A DNA stretch of 38,278 nucleotides. Origin: Mycobacteriales bacterium (lineage in GTDB: Bacteria; Actinomycetota; Actinomycetes; Mycobacteriales; QHCD01). The notes under the pieces are model-generated. The model was not told where the DNA came from. It searched no databases and was given only the letters and a program-made list of their open reading frames with translations. Made by a program: the position numbers and the translations under genes. The stretch spans positions 1-38,278 of the forward strand of contig DASXJE010000037.1 of NCBI GenBank assembly GCA_036497565.1, written 5' to 3'. Shown here piece after piece: positions 9,114 through 17,227 of the stretch. Positions within the stretch are counted from its first letter, which is position 1, and each line of letters opens with the position of its first letter.

Positions 9114-9114
9114 G

Positions 9115-9714
9115 TCAGGCTCGGTTCCGGCGTACCCGCACCTGCCACAGACCCGCCGCGATGACCGCGACCAGCACCACGATGCCGATGATGAGCGCCC
9201 ACGGCACCCCGCTCGACCCGTCGGCGGAGGCGTCGTTGGACTTGGCGGACGCCGGCGTGCTGCGGGCGGCCTCGACGAGCGTGGCGTAGGCGGGCGCCTT
9301 CGGCGTCCGGTCCTTGCCGTCCACGTAGGCCCAGCCCTCGGTCTCCCCGGCGCGGACCTTCTCGACGTTCGCGCCCTTGGCGCTGTAGGTCCACTTGTTC
9401 GCCGCGGCATGGGGAGCGCGCAGGTAGTAGGACCAGTAGTGCGTCTTGTCCGAGTGGCACCGGGCCGGAAACCCGTCGATCTGGCAGACGAAGCCGTCCC
9501 CGAAGGCCAGGCTGTGGCCGGCCTTCTGCAACAACTGCTGGCCGGTCATCCCGGCCTTGAAAGGCACGCAGGTCGACCGCACGGCGTGCCCGGTGTCGAC
9601 CACCAGCCCGACGCAGGAGGACTTCGCGGGCGGGGGAGTGGCGGCGGCCGGAGGCATCGCGGCGAACGCCGCGACGACGATTCCGGCAGCGAGCACGAGG
9701 AAACTGCGTCGCAT
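9115..9714 (-). CDS. Secreted, C-terminally anchored DUF4430 (transcobalamin-like) protein
   Basis: A 199-aa protein with a signal peptide (residues 1 to about 26, ending APPAAATPPP-like) and a domain resembling DUF4430 / the transcobalamin C-terminal domain, with conserved Cys pairs and the segment THYWSYY. A Ser/Ala/Asp-rich linker, one C-terminal membrane helix (WALIIGIVVLVAVIAAGL) and a basic RVRRNR tail follow. ATG 9714 has a GGAAGG ribosome site; the longer reading from 9807 would run through the riboswitch and is rejected. It is the first gene of the B12 operon. The inferred role is surface capture of cobalamin or cobinamide for the ECF transporter. Confidence 0.85.
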   Translation of the reverse strand: MRRSFLVLAAGIVVAAFAAMPPAAATPPPAKSSCVGLVVDTGHAVRSTCVPFKAGMTGQQLLQKAGHSLAFGDGFVCQIDGFPARCHSDKTHYWSYYLRAPHAAANKWTYSAKGANVEKVRAGETEGWAYVDGKDRTPKAPAYATLVEAARSTPASAKSNDASADGSSGVPWALIIGIVVLVAVIAAGLWQVRVRRNRA

Positions 9715-9799
9715 GGTGCCTTCCGATGTCCGGACCCACGCGAGCGCGCCGGGACGGCCGCCCCGGGCTCCGCCCCGCAGACCTCGACGGTTGTGATGG

Positions 9800-9912
9800 A
9801 GCCGCACGGCGGGACAGGCGTTCCGACTCGCCCGGGGCGGGCGGCCTCGGGCCTACGGTTGCGGGTCAGTGCCGGACTTCGACCGGCTTCCCCTGTCACG
9901 CCGCGTTGCGCA
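9800..9912 (-). promoter_or_regulatory. Cobalamin (B12) riboswitch
   Basis: Read on the minus strand, the conserved aptamer core is present: GGGGAAGCCGGTCGAAGTCC, then GGCACTGACCCGCAACCGT (about 9855-9893), and the B12-box-like GAGTCGGAACGCCTGTCC (about 9814-9831). GACAGG before the core pairs with CCTGTC after it, and flanking GCGGCG can pair with CGCCGT, closing the aptamer. About 85 nt separate it from the ATG of the first gene; these contain GC-rich alternative pairings, so control of translation or termination is possible. It would repress the whole uptake/assembly operon when cobalamin is abundant. Confidence 0.9.
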
Positions 9913-9915
9913 GTG

Positions 9916-9945
9916 AGTATGACCCATCGCCCGCGGCACTGTCAG
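9916..9945 (-). promoter_or_regulatory. Promoter of the B12 operon
   Basis: On the minus strand CTGACA (9940-9945) and CATACT (9916-9921) are 18 bp apart and close to the housekeeping consensus. The predicted start near 9909 coincides with the 5' edge of the riboswitch stem, which supports the assignment. Confidence 0.6.
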
Positions 9946-9967
9946 TGTCGGTACGCCGGCCGTCAGG

Positions 9968-10549
9968 TCAGCTGACGAGCTCGGCCGGGCACAGCCGCAT
10001 GGTGAACGGCTTGTTGATCACCCGGCGCTGTTCGCCGCGCACGGTCGCCTCGACGCGGTAGGCGCCGGCGGCCAGCAGGTGGGACACGATGATCGGGCCG
10101 TGCGGGTCGTCCGGCTCCACCCGCCAGAACGCGTCGATGCCGGCGTCGGCGTAGAGACTCGGTTTGGTCAGGCGGTCGATCGACTCCGAGGACGGCGCGA
10201 CGATCTCGACCGCGAGCAGCAGGTCGGCAGGTTCGAAGACGGTGCGCCCGCTGCGGACGGCCTCGGGGCGGGCGACGACCAGGTCGGGGACGAGCACCCG
10301 CGGGGTGGGACCGCCGCGCAAAGCCACCGAGACACCGTCGAGTGGCACCATCCCGTCCTGCGCCGCCTTGTGCAGCAGCCGGATCAGGCGCAGCACGATG
10401 CTCTGATGGCGGGCGGGGGGTGGTGGTGTGACGAGCAGGCAACCGTCGATGATCTCGTAGCGTTGGCGGCCCTCGGGCAGCGCGGGGAGGTCGGCGAGGG
10501 ACCACGACCCGGTCCGCCCTGGGGCCAGGCTCACGGCACTTTCTGTCAC
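9968..10549 (-). CDS. Uma2-family (DUF820) putative endonuclease
   Basis: A 193-aa protein of the Uma2 family, a PD-(D/E)XK nuclease fold common in actinobacteria and cyanobacteria. Visible motifs are YEIIDGCLLVTPPPPARHQ, PDLVVAR, LAVEIVAPSS and a downstream Lys in RLTKPSLYADAGIDAFW, so the active site looks complete. The GTG at 10549 has an AGGGGG ribosome site. It ends just before the B12 operon promoter on the same strand. Biological role of the family is not established. Confidence 0.88.
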   Translation of the reverse strand: MTESAVSLAPGRTGSWSLADLPALPEGRQRYEIIDGCLLVTPPPPARHQSIVLRLIRLLHKAAQDGMVPLDGVSVALRGGPTPRVLVPDLVVARPEAVRSGRTVFEPADLLLAVEIVAPSSESIDRLTKPSLYADAGIDAFWRVEPDDPHGPIIVSHLLAAGAYRVEATVRGEQRRVINKPFTMRLCPAELVS

Positions 10550-10646
10550 GGTTCCCCCTGCCGATCGGACTGTCGTTACCAGTGTGCCTTCCCGGCTCGC
10601 CCGGCGCCGACAAACCCGCCACGACCGGTGCCCGGCAGGCCCGGAA

Positions 10647-11507
10647 CTAGTCGGTCTCGACCTCCGCCGAACCGGTGAGGCGCAGCTTGCGCTGGGCCCG
10701 CTGGTAGAAGGTCGTGCCGCCGAGCCGCACCAGTTGAGCGGCGCCCGGCAGGACGTCGATGTCGATGAGGTCGCCGGGATGGGCGCGGCCGACCGGTCGG
10801 CCGTCGGCTTCGACCGCGAGTTCGCCGCTGGTCGGCAGGATCTCCAGGCAGAGCTTCTCGCCGGTGGACAGGAACAGCGCGCGGTTGAACGCCGAGTGCG
10901 GCGCGACCGGAATCACGAGCAGGCCCTCGGCGCTCGGCGAGACGATGGGTCCGCCGGCGGAGAAGCTGTACGCCGTCGACCCCGTCGGCGTGGAGACCAC
11001 GACCGCATCGGCGGAGTAGCGGACGAAGGTGTGCCCCTCGACCCGGAGGCCGACCGCCGACATCCCGTCGCTGGGTATCCGGACGACGGCGACGTCGTTG
11101 AAGGCGACCGCGCTGCGCTCGCCCGCGATCGCCCGCAGCCCGGAGCGGGTCTCGATCGTGAAGCGGCCCTCGACGATCGAAGTCAGGGCGCCGCCCAGCT
11201 CGGGAATGTCGATCTCGGCGAGGAAGCCGAGCCGGCCGAGGTTGACGCCGAGCACCGGCGTGCGGTCCTCGAGCGTGAGTCGCAGCGCGCGCAGGATGGT
11301 GCCGTCGCCACCGAGACCGACGATGACGTCGGCACGTCGGGACAGTTCGTCGGGACCGACTGCTGTCACGCTCCGCCCAGCCCGCCCCACCTCGTCGGGC
11401 AGGCCGAGGACCTCGATCTGCCGCTCCCGGGCCCAGCTCGTGATGGTCTGCATCGCCTCCGCGCAATTGCGGCGCGGGTGCAGCACGAGCCCGATGGTGC
11501 TGGTCAC
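10647..11507 (-). CDS. nadK: NAD kinase
   Basis: ATP-dependent phosphorylation of NAD to NADP. The 286-aa protein carries the GGDGT motif, NLGRLGFLAE, the FNDVAV segment (usually NE/ND) and TPTGSTAYSFSAGGP, all diagnostic of NAD kinase. The GTG at 11507 overlaps the TGA of the upstream 76-aa gene by 4 bp, so the two are translationally coupled. In many actinobacteria nadK sits with recN and tlyA; here those neighbours are absent. Confidence 0.96.
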   Translation of the reverse strand: MTSTIGLVLHPRRNCAEAMQTITSWARERQIEVLGLPDEVGRAGRSVTAVGPDELSRRADVIVGLGGDGTILRALRLTLEDRTPVLGVNLGRLGFLAEIDIPELGGALTSIVEGRFTIETRSGLRAIAGERSAVAFNDVAVVRIPSDGMSAVGLRVEGHTFVRYSADAVVVSTPTGSTAYSFSAGGPIVSPSAEGLLVIPVAPHSAFNRALFLSTGEKLCLEILPTSGELAVEADGRPVGRAHPGDLIDIDVLPGAAQLVRLGGTTFYQRAQRKLRLTGSAEVETD

Positions 11508-11734
11508 TCCGTCGCCCCGGGGTCGAGATCCACCCAGACCAGGACGCTGCTCTCGGTGCCGTCGACGACCAACGACGTACCGGTGACGGTTCCCGTTCCG
11601 TGTCCGGCGATCTGGACCCGGACTCCTGTCGGCGGGAAGACCAGGCCCGGCAGCTGACCGAGCCGGCGCTGGTCGTCGGCGCCGAGGAAGAGTGTCGCCC
11701 CGAGTGGTGCTTGGCCGGCGCGGTCGCGGCTCAT
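11504..11734 (-). CDS. Small hypothetical protein coupled to NAD kinase
   Basis: A 76-aa protein with no family I recognise. It begins at ATG 11734 after a strong GGGGG-type ribosome site and its stop overlaps the nadK start (GTGA), which argues that it is a real gene. The sequence is rich in Val, Gly and Thr in its second half (VRVQIAGHGTGTVTGTSL, then VLVWVDLDPG), suggesting a small beta-fold. No signal peptide or membrane segment is seen. Function unknown. Confidence 0.7.
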   Translation of the reverse strand: MSRDRAGQAPLGATLFLGADDQRRLGQLPGLVFPPTGVRVQIAGHGTGTVTGTSLVVDGTESSVLVWVDLDPGATE

Positions 11735-11853
11735 GCCTACCCCCTCTGTCGGTTGCGAGCCTAGACAAGTCGGGCGCCACAGGGGCCCCTCGGCCGGTGG
11801 CCCGCACCAGGAACTGCCCTACGGTGGCGATGGACAGACCCTGAGGAGGGCCG

Positions 11854-12051
11854 ATGATCTGGACCTGGCGGTACGAGGACAGCGCCGGAACGGCGCTCGA
11901 CCGGCCGACACCGGAGCGGTTCACCAACAAGTCCGATGCCGAGTCCTGGCTCGGTGAGGCATGGCGGGACCTGCTCGAATCCGGTGTGCACCAGGTGACG
12001 TTGCTCGAGGACGACCGGGTCGAGTACGGCCCGATGGGCCTCAACCCCTGA
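11854..12051 (+). CDS. Small conserved hypothetical protein (65 aa)
   Basis: A 65-aa acidic, tryptophan-rich protein (MIWTWRYEDSAGTAL, then SDAESWLGEAWRDLL) of a type commonly seen as a conserved hypothetical in actinobacteria. The ATG at 11854 has a GAGGAGGG ribosome site. It diverges from the nadK pair and converges on the GNAT gene with a 7-bp gap. Function unknown. Confidence 0.8.
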   Translation: MIWTWRYEDSAGTALDRPTPERFTNKSDAESWLGEAWRDLLESGVHQVTLLEDDRVEYGPMGLNP

Positions 12052-12058
12052 TTTCGGG

Positions 12059-12577
12059 TCAGCCGACGAAACTCGTCGGGGCGGGCGCCTCGTAACGGAC
12101 CTGCGGCAGCTCGTGCCACGGCGGCGCCGGCTCGGCGAGCACCCGCCAGCCGAGATGTTCATAGAAGCCGCGCGCACCCGACACGTCCCGCAACGCGTCG
12201 AGCACCACCCGCAGATGTCCCCGGCCACGCAGTTCGGTGAGGGCCGACGCGAGCAGGTCGCGACCGACGCCACGACCGGTCGAGTCCGGATGCACGTAGA
12301 GAGAGGCGACGTAACCGACCCCCGGATCGGCGTCCAGGGAGTGGACGGCGGCGTACCCGTCGATCGGGCCGTCTTCGCAGCTGTGCACCAGCACCATGAG
12401 GTCCCGGCGAACCGGCGCCTGCACGTGTGACGTCCACGACGCCACGCACCGATCCTCGCGCAACGTGGCGAGCACGTGCGGAGCGACCTGCGGATAGGTC
12501 GCCCGCCAGGACGCGATCTGGACGGCGGCGATGGCGGGCCCGTCGTCGCGACCGGCCCGCCGTACGCCGCCTGTCAT
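12059..12577 (-). CDS. GNAT family N-acetyltransferase
   Basis: A 172-aa single-domain GNAT. It has VRRAGRDDGPAIAAVQIASWRATY at the N-terminus (first ten residues of the fold), the LYVHPDSTGRGVGRDLL acetyl-CoA-binding segment (R/Q-x-x-G-x-G motif) and a C-terminal GARGFYEHLGWRV. Substrate unknown. It starts 9 bp after the stop of the aldo/keto reductase on the same strand, so the two may share a transcript. Confidence 0.9.
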   Translation of the reverse strand: MTGGVRRAGRDDGPAIAAVQIASWRATYPQVAPHVLATLREDRCVASWTSHVQAPVRRDLMVLVHSCEDGPIDGYAAVHSLDADPGVGYVASLYVHPDSTGRGVGRDLLASALTELRGRGHLRVVLDALRDVSGARGFYEHLGWRVLAEPAPPWHELPQVRYEAPAPTSFVG

Positions 12578-12586
12578 GTGGAGCGG

Positions 12587-13573
12587 TCAGCCCCGCATCG
12601 TCTTGGCCGGGTCGCGCTCGACCACGTCGCCGAGCGCTTCGTCGATCCGCTTCAGCAGGGCCGGCTCGAGCTTCACGCCGGCGGCCTTCACGTTTTCGCC
12701 GACCTGCTCGGGGCGCGACGCGCCGATGATGGCCGCCGAGACGTTGCGGTTCTGCAGCGTCCACGCGATCGCGAGCTGGGCCATGGACAGCCCGGCCTCG
12801 TCGGCGATCGGCTGGAGCTTCTGCACCCGGGTGAGCACGTCGTCGTTCATCCACCGGGCGATCATGTTGGCGCCGCCCTTGGAGTCGGTCGCCCGCGAGC
12901 CCGCCGGGTGCTCCTTGCCCGGCTGGTACTTGCCGGTCAGCACACCCTGCGCGATCGGCGAGAAGACGATCTGGCCCAGGCCGAGTCGCTCGCTCACCGG
13001 GATGACCTCGGATTCGATCACCCGCCACAGCATGGAGTACTGCGGCTGGTTGGAGATCAGGTGCACGCCCAGGTCCTGCGCGAGCGCGTGCCCGGCCTCG
13101 ATCTCCTCGGCCCGCCACTCCGAGACGCCGATGTAGAGCACGTCACCGGCGCGCACGAGGTCGGCGAAGGCCTGCATCGTCTCCTCGAGCGGAGTGCTCT
13201 CGTCGAAGCGGTGCGCCTGGTACAGATCGATGTGGTCGGTCTGCAGGCGACGCAGCGACGCGTGCGCGCTCTCGATGATGTGCTTGCGCCCGAGACCCCG
13301 GTCGTTCAGCCCGGGCCCGGTCGGCCAGAAGACCTTGGTGAAGAGCTCGTAGCTCTCCCGGCGGACACCGGACAGCGCGCGGCCCAGCACCGACTCGGCC
13401 TTGGTGCCGGCGTAGACGTCGGCGGTGTCGAACGTGGTGATGCCTTCGTCCAGAGCAGCCTGGACGCACGCCTTCGCGGCATCCTCTTCGACCTGGCTGC
13501 CGTGCGTGAGCCAGTTGCCGTAGGCGATCTCACTGATGTTCAGGCCGCTTCGGCCCAGTCGTCGGAATTCCAT
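12587..13573 (-). CDS. Aldo/keto reductase (YghZ / Kv-beta-like)
   Basis: A 328-aa NADPH-dependent TIM-barrel reductase. The catalytic tetrad is visible: Asp and Tyr in FDTADVY, Lys in FTKVFW and His in QAHRFDE. The substrate and cofactor segments SPIAQGVLTGKY and IIGASRPEQV place it with the YghZ/Kv-channel-beta group, which reduces carbonyls such as methylglyoxal. ATG 13573. The downstream GNAT is 9 bp away. Length is normal. Confidence 0.94.
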   Translation of the reverse strand: MEFRRLGRSGLNISEIAYGNWLTHGSQVEEDAAKACVQAALDEGITTFDTADVYAGTKAESVLGRALSGVRRESYELFTKVFWPTGPGLNDRGLGRKHIIESAHASLRRLQTDHIDLYQAHRFDESTPLEETMQAFADLVRAGDVLYIGVSEWRAEEIEAGHALAQDLGVHLISNQPQYSMLWRVIESEVIPVSERLGLGQIVFSPIAQGVLTGKYQPGKEHPAGSRATDSKGGANMIARWMNDDVLTRVQKLQPIADEAGLSMAQLAIAWTLQNRNVSAAIIGASRPEQVGENVKAAGVKLEPALLKRIDEALGDVVERDPAKTMRG

Positions 13574-13619
13574 GTCGAAAACCCTAGTGGAGGGCGCCGC
13601 GACCGGCTCGGCGGTGTCC

Positions 13620-14252
13620 TCAGACGGGGTCGCCCGGCCGCAGCCGGGCGTGCGGCATCCGCCAGCGCCGGATCATGGTGGAGCGCTGCACGCCGTACCA
13701 GACCAGACCGCGCGCCTTGGCCTGGTCGGGATAGCGCTCCCGCACCAGGCGGCGGATCCGTGCGGCGAGCACGAAGGAGTCGATGATGATGAGGACGAAG
13801 ACCGCCATCCAGAGGCTGAGCGTCCAGGTGCGGACCTGCGGGTTGGGCACGATGTAGCCGACGAGCACCAGCGCGGCCACGATGAGGAAGATGCTGCCGA
13901 TATTGCGTCGGGCGTCGACGATGTCGCGGACCAGGGCTCGCGCGGGGCCGCGGTCACGGGCGGCGAGGTAGCGGTCGTCGCCGGAGCGCATGCCCGCTTT
14001 GACCTCATCCCGGCGCCCGGTGTTGCGCTGGCGCATCCGGCGGTAGGCCTCGCGGCGGGTCTTGGGGGGCGGCGGCAACGGGCCCGCACGCCGGCCCTGC
14101 GCCTCGCGTCGCTTGGGGGTCGGGCGGCCCTTGCCGGCTGTTTGCCGCGCATTGCCGGCATCGGCCGACGATCCCGTCGCAGCCTTCTGGAGCCCGTCAC
14201 CCGAGTCGTCGGGTTCGGCGGGCTTGGAGGTACGCCGGACCAGTCTCACCAC
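13620..14252 (-). CDS. DUF3043 membrane protein (Rv2206-like)
   Basis: A DUF3043 protein of about 210 aa. A charged N-terminal half contains the family motif GKGRPTPKRREAQ and a long basic stretch; two membrane helices follow (IGSIFLIVAALVLVGYIV and LSLWMAVFVLIIIDSFVLAA), then a basic tail with VWYGVQRSTMIRRWR. Two adjacent GTGs at 14252 and 14249 are the plausible starts; a TTG at 14276 gives a longer reading with no ribosome site. The gene is divergent from glycerate kinase with about 50 bp between, so leaderless transcription is possible. Function unknown. Confidence 0.88.
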   Translation of the reverse strand: MVRLVRRTSKPAEPDDSGDGLQKAATGSSADAGNARQTAGKGRPTPKRREAQGRRAGPLPPPPKTRREAYRRMRQRNTGRRDEVKAGMRSGDDRYLAARDRGPARALVRDIVDARRNIGSIFLIVAALVLVGYIVPNPQVRTWTLSLWMAVFVLIIIDSFVLAARIRRLVRERYPDQAKARGLVWYGVQRSTMIRRWRMPHARLRPGDPV

Positions 14253-14302
14253 CTCTGAGGGTAGCGGTCGCGGCAACCGCGGGTTGCGCCAGGATGGTCG
14301 GC

Positions 14303-15469
14303 ATGCGTGTGCTGATCGCGCCGGATTCCTTCGGCGGCACCCTGTCGGCGGTCGAGGCGGCCGAGGCGATCGCCGCGGGCTGGCGGCGCACCCTGCCGGG
14401 GGCCGACCTGGTCCTGCGTCCGCTGTCGGACGGCGGCCCGGGTCTGGTCGACGTACTCGCCTCGACCCTGGGCGGGCGTCAACTGCGGCTCACCGTGCCC
14501 GATCCGCTCGGGCGTGACGTCGTCGCGAGCGTGCTGCTGGTCGGCGACACGGCGTACGTCGAGTGCGCCCAGGCGTGCGGGCTGCACCTGCTTTCGGCCG
14601 AGGAGCGGGACCCCAAGGCGGCGACGTCCTACGGCGTCGGCCTGATGATCGCCGCGGCGGTCGAGGCCGGCGCGCGGACGGTCGTGGTCGGCCTGGGCGG
14701 CTCGGCCACCAACGACGGGGGAGCGGGGATGCTCACCGCCCTCGGCGTGATCCCCCGGGACGCGGCCGGCCGGGTGCTGCCCTACGGCGGCGCGGCGCTG
14801 TGCGCGGTGGAGCACTGCGACGGGGTGCCGTTGCTGCGGGGCGCCCGGCTGATCGCCGCCACCGACGTCGACAACCCGCTGGTGGGACCCGAGGGGGCCT
14901 CGGCGGTGTTCGGGCCGCAGAAGGGTGCGACCGAGGACGACATCGTGCTGCTCGACGCCGCGCTGGAGCGCTGGGCGGGAGTACTCGAGCGCGATCTACC
15001 GGGCGCGCCGCCGGGCCTGGCCGTGCTGCCCGGCGGGGGGGCCGCCGGCGGCCTCGGCGCGGCGCTGCTCGCGCTGGGGGCCGGCCGGGAGTCCGGGGTC
15101 GACCTGGTCCGCCGCCTGGTCGGTCTCGACGACGCCGTCGCACAGAGCCGCCTCGTGGTCACCGGCGAGGGGTCCTTCGACTTCCAGTCGCTGCGCGGCA
15201 AGCTCGTGACGGGGGTCGCCGCCGTGGCTGCCGAGCACGGTCTGCCGTGCCTGGTCCTCGCCGGCCAGGTGGCCGTCGGGCGCCGGGAGATGGCGGCGGC
15301 CGGCATCGAGGCGGCGTACGCCGTTGCCGACGACGCCGGATCCGTCGAGGCGGCGATGGCGGCTCCGTTCGACCGGCTGGCCGACCTGGCTGCACGGGTC
15401 GCGCTCCGATACCGGGCCGAATCCGACACCGCGGGCGCCCCGTACCGGGGTGAAACTGACGCCGGCTGA
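14303..15469 (+). CDS. Glycerate kinase
   Basis: A 388-aa GarK/GlxK-type glycerate kinase that phosphorylates D-glycerate. Signature stretches are IAPDSFGGTLSA at the N-terminus, LSDGGPGLVD, GLGGSATNDGGAGML, FGPQKGA and the C-terminal VVTGEGSFDFQSLRGK. ATG 14303 is chosen because an AGGA site lies about 8 bp upstream; the ATG at 14294 overlaps that site. The homologue Rv2205c occupies the same place in M. tuberculosis, next to the HesB gene. Confidence 0.95.
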   Translation: MRVLIAPDSFGGTLSAVEAAEAIAAGWRRTLPGADLVLRPLSDGGPGLVDVLASTLGGRQLRLTVPDPLGRDVVASVLLVGDTAYVECAQACGLHLLSAEERDPKAATSYGVGLMIAAAVEAGARTVVVGLGGSATNDGGAGMLTALGVIPRDAAGRVLPYGGAALCAVEHCDGVPLLRGARLIAATDVDNPLVGPEGASAVFGPQKGATEDDIVLLDAALERWAGVLERDLPGAPPGLAVLPGGGAAGGLGAALLALGAGRESGVDLVRRLVGLDDAVAQSRLVVTGEGSFDFQSLRGKLVTGVAAVAAEHGLPCLVLAGQVAVGRREMAAAGIEAAYAVADDAGSVEAAMAAPFDRLADLAARVALRYRAESDTAGAPYRGETDAG

Positions 15470-15606
15470 GGCCTCGTACCCGCTCATCCGTGCGCGCCCC
15501 TCTTCACGAATGGTTGCCGCGACGTAGCATGGGAACAGTCAGGAAGGTGTGCGGCGTTGTCCCAGCGACCGCACGTCCGAGCACCGATGCGAGCAGGAGA
15601 TAACAG

Positions 15607-15963
15607 GTGTCCGTTTCGGAAACCACGACCGAGACCCCCCAGAGCGTGACCCTCACCCCGTCGGCGGCCGTCAAGGTCAAAGGCCTGCTCGACCAGGAGG
15701 GCCGCGACGATCTGCGACTGCGGATCGCGGTCCAGCCCGGTGGCTGCTCGGGTCTGCGCTACCAGCTCTTCTTCGACGAGCGCTCGCTCGACGGCGACCA
15801 GGTCTATGACTTCGGTGGCGTCGGCGTGGTCGTCGACCGGATGAGCGGCCCCTACCTCGGCGGTGCGACGATCGACTTCGTCGACACCATCGAGAAGCAG
15901 GGCTTCACGATCGACAACCCGACGGCGACCGGCTCTTGCGCCTGCGGCGACTCGTTCCACTGA
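15607..15963 (+). CDS. erpA: HesB/IscA-type iron-sulfur cluster carrier (ErpA-like)
   Basis: A 118-aa A-type carrier that receives and delivers Fe-S clusters. The three ligand cysteines are present: one in QPGGCSGLRY and two in GSCACGDSF near the C-terminus. The long conserved DFVDTIEKQGFTIDNP is as in mycobacterial Rv2204c. GTG 15607 follows an AGGAG site. It lies next to the respiratory gene block, which needs Fe-S clusters (Rieske protein), and ahead of adoK. Confidence 0.93.
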   Translation: MSVSETTTETPQSVTLTPSAAVKVKGLLDQEGRDDLRLRIAVQPGGCSGLRYQLFFDERSLDGDQVYDFGGVGVVVDRMSGPYLGGATIDFVDTIEKQGFTIDNPTATGSCACGDSFH

Positions 15964-16022
15964 CCGTCGGCCCGGGGTCGACCGGAGGCTAGGCTGCGCG
16001 GGTCCCAGATCCAGCACAGTGA

Positions 16023-17009
<987 letters not shown>

Positions 17010-17015
17010 CCGTTT

Positions 17016-17040
17016 CCGCGCTCGCATCCCGCGCTCGCAT
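17016..17040. repeat. 12-bp tandem direct repeat
   Basis: CCGCGCTCGCAT occurs at 17016-17027 and again at 17029-17040, a 13-bp period, immediately after the adoK stop. Only two units exist. It is probably local slippage beside the palindromic elements. Confidence 0.6.
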
Positions 17041-17052
17041 TCCGGGTCCCCC

Positions 17053-17113
17053 ATTCCGCGTCAACGTGACGTTGATGCGGCTAGACCGCCTGAACGTGAC
17101 GTTCAAGCGGAAT
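17053..17113. repeat. Composite palindrome, copy 1
   Basis: Two 25-bp palindromes stand side by side, at 17056-17080 (12-bp arms around one central G, one mismatch) and 17086-17110 (one mismatch). Both are centred on AACGTGACGTT. The whole unit is bracketed by ATTCCGC and GCGGAAT, so it is also an inverted repeat at its ends. It lies between the convergent adoK and DadA-like genes. Confidence 0.8.
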
Positions 17114-17159
17114 GGCGGGCGGGGTCGCGTCGCCCGGCACGCGCGGCCCGGCGGTCTTG

Positions 17160-17218
17160 TTCCGCATCAACGTGACGTTGATGCGGCAGAGCGCTTGAAC
17201 GGGACGTTCAAGCGGAAT
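17160..17218. repeat. Composite palindrome, copy 2
   Basis: Second copy of the element, same orientation, 107 bp after the first. Its left palindrome (17162-17186) is a perfect 12-1-12 dyad; the right one (17191-17215) has core AACGGGACGTT with small mismatches. The end GCGGAAT is conserved. It ends 10 bp before the stop codon of the DadA-like gene. Confidence 0.8.
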
Positions 17219-17227
17219 CGGCGACGG

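Noticed and set aside
9115-9807. Longer reading of the DUF4430 protein from 9807
   Set aside because: It would extend into the riboswitch and add an Arg-rich leader before a clear signal peptide at 9714.
17016-17040. Tandem 12-bp repeat as a CRISPR or iteron
   Set aside because: Only two units, no spacers of CRISPR length, and no replication or cas gene nearby.
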